DNA of 64,000 nucleotides from Trichoplax adhaerens (lineage: Eukaryota > Placozoa > Uniplacotomia > Trichoplacea > Trichoplacidae): the NCBI RefSeq assembly GCF_000150275.1, contig NW_002060947.1, positions 852,695 to 916,694 of the forward strand. Reading direction: 5' to 3'. The notes beneath the pieces were generated by a model that made no database searches, had not been told where the DNA came from, and was given only the letters and a program-made list of their open reading frames with translations. Both the position numbers and the translations under genes were made by a program. Positions 62,510 to 64,000 of this stretch are shown in pieces (within the stretch, counting starts at the first letter, position 1; the number at the start of each line of letters is the position of its first letter).

Positions 62510-64000
62510 GTAAGCTATGAGTTTTTTAATTCTTATTTATGAATTAGATATGATATTAACAGTTGCTAAAATATGGAGAATTGTACAATACAATGGAATA
62601 CATCGAGTGAAATTTTACCCATAATTTATGAACATGTGATAATTTAACAAACGACCACAACCCCGAAATACGGTTACGTATAATAGCTGTTTAATATGCA
62701 ATGGGAGGTAGCGTCTTAAAGCAGGAATTACTTGGAACTACACTATAGCACAACATCATCTATTTCAATATCGTGATTTCCTTCTAACCTTTAACTGCAA
62801 ATATTCAAGACATATTTTAAACTATTACGTACTAGGAACTAGCTATGAATAAGATTAATAGACGGACTAATGATATAATGGCTAAATCTAGTACTAAAAA
62901 TTTCAGAAGGTTTAGTATGGTTAGTACTTTGTTCGTAATATTAAATCAAACATATTAAAGTAAACTCTATGAAACGATTGATATACCATCAATTATCGTA
63001 TATTAATTCTGTGTCAGACTTTGGGTTCATTTTAGCACCTATAAGCCTTAACCCAGTTATCTCGTCAGCTTGTAGTATTTTCCACGCGCAAAGGCCTACG
63101 TAAATTATCTATACTTGATTTAGAAGTAGCCTTTCAAAAGGTACTGAGGTTAATCGAGTCCATAAATGGATTCATAATTAAAAATTGATTTCTATTATCG
63201 CGATTTAACCCGTAAATCTATTCCTTGGTTTTAGCAATAAACCGATTTAAGATACGCATTCTCCATTTTATCATGCTATCGTCCGTGTCTGTAGTCTAGA
63301 ATAATATTCTAAAAGCTCTAGTCTTTTTTGAACTTCTTATTTATTTATACTAGTAAAGTTCCCATTCAAACGAACGGGTATATATTCTACACAAAGCAAG
63401 ACGTTGAAAGAAAACTCACTGCCAGATTATTTCTTACTACTTATGAATATGTCCGATTAAAATAATATTAAAATTAACCTTTCTGTAATATCATGACATT
63501 GTATCATAAAATTAATTCAATCTGAAATCCATTGCAATGGTATCAAATCTTAGTAGATAGAATCTTTTAATAGTTATTGCTGAGTTACTGTACGGATACT
63601 ATGAATTGATTTAGATGGATGCCACTGGGACAACCCAGAAGAAATTAGACCACTGAAGTAGTCACCAATTAATTACTATTGTAAAATAACTGATACTGAT
63701 GTCTAAAATGAGGAATTGAAGCCACAAACCTACTGACTATTCGCTTGTGATACGAATTAAGATACTACTGACTAACTCCTATCTCCAGGAGGCTATATTA
63801 CCATTGACTATTTAAAACGGAACATTAAAAAATAAAGGATCTGTCATAAAATTAGTAGTACCCTATCCTAAGAAGTAAAGAAGCTTACTGGTTAGATTCC
63901 TAAGAAAACTGTAGGTTAGAATATGGTGCTTAGAAAGGATCTTTGCCCCTCTGTGCCAGTAAGAAAGTGAAATTTATATGAGTCCACCACGAGTATATTT
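62510..64000 (+). other. Presumed intron 1 of synthetase copy 3
   Basis: No exon is visible up to the right edge; the stretch is AT-rich with no supported ORF. Assigned to intron 1 by comparison with the long first introns of copies 1 and 2. Confidence 0.55.

Overview
The window is nuclear DNA of an early-branching animal, most likely a placozoan of the Trichoplax/Hoilungia type. It is AT-rich, introns are mostly 60-150 bp with GT..AG borders, and the proteins align closely with vertebrate ones (EXOC1, PDS5, cyclin A, a selenocysteine deiodinase). The species is an inference; nothing in the sequence names it.

Layout. 24-6004 (+): all but the 5' part of a PDS5 cohesin-regulator gene, at least 37 exons, running off the left edge. 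6055-12671 (-): complete EXOC1/Sec3 exocyst gene, about 903 codons in 23 exons, tail to tail with PDS5. 12672-15838: repeat-rich spacer. 15839-17892 (-): an ankyrin-repeat gene with one 33-residue repeat per exon, 5' end unresolved. 17893-22120: no gene seen. 22121-24933 (-): complete cyclin A, 9 exons, 508 aa. 24934-29629: spacer rich in palindromic GTAC-type repeats. 29630-38564 (+): three intronless CYP3-clan cytochrome P450 genes in tandem. 41862-42722 (+): intronless iodothyronine deiodinase-like gene with an in-frame TGA (selenocysteine) and a SECIS-like hairpin about 700 nt downstream. 47533-52040 and 53873-59452 (+): two complete paralogous AMP-forming acyl-CoA synthetases with matching exon structure; 62408-62509 is the first exon of a third, cut by the right edge.

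The left half holds housekeeping cell-division and trafficking genes (cohesion, exocyst, cyclin). The right half holds expanding enzyme families (P450s, acyl-CoA synthetases) and a selenoenzyme. No operon-like logic is visible and each gene probably has its own promoter.

The most interesting points are: (1) the PDS5 tail, encoded by 20 consecutive tiny exons that are all multiples of three and all in phase 2, plus loss of a large part of the PDS5 HEAT-repeat body; (2) a deiodinase with a well-formed SECIS candidate; (3) abrupt mosaic identity among the three P450 genes, pointing to gene conversion; (4) an acyl-CoA synthetase paralogue whose catalytic motifs carry acidic replacements; (5) a GC-AG intron in one synthetase at a position that is GT-AG in its sister. 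Exon borders were read by eye from splice signals, reading frame and remembered homologues; no alignment was run.
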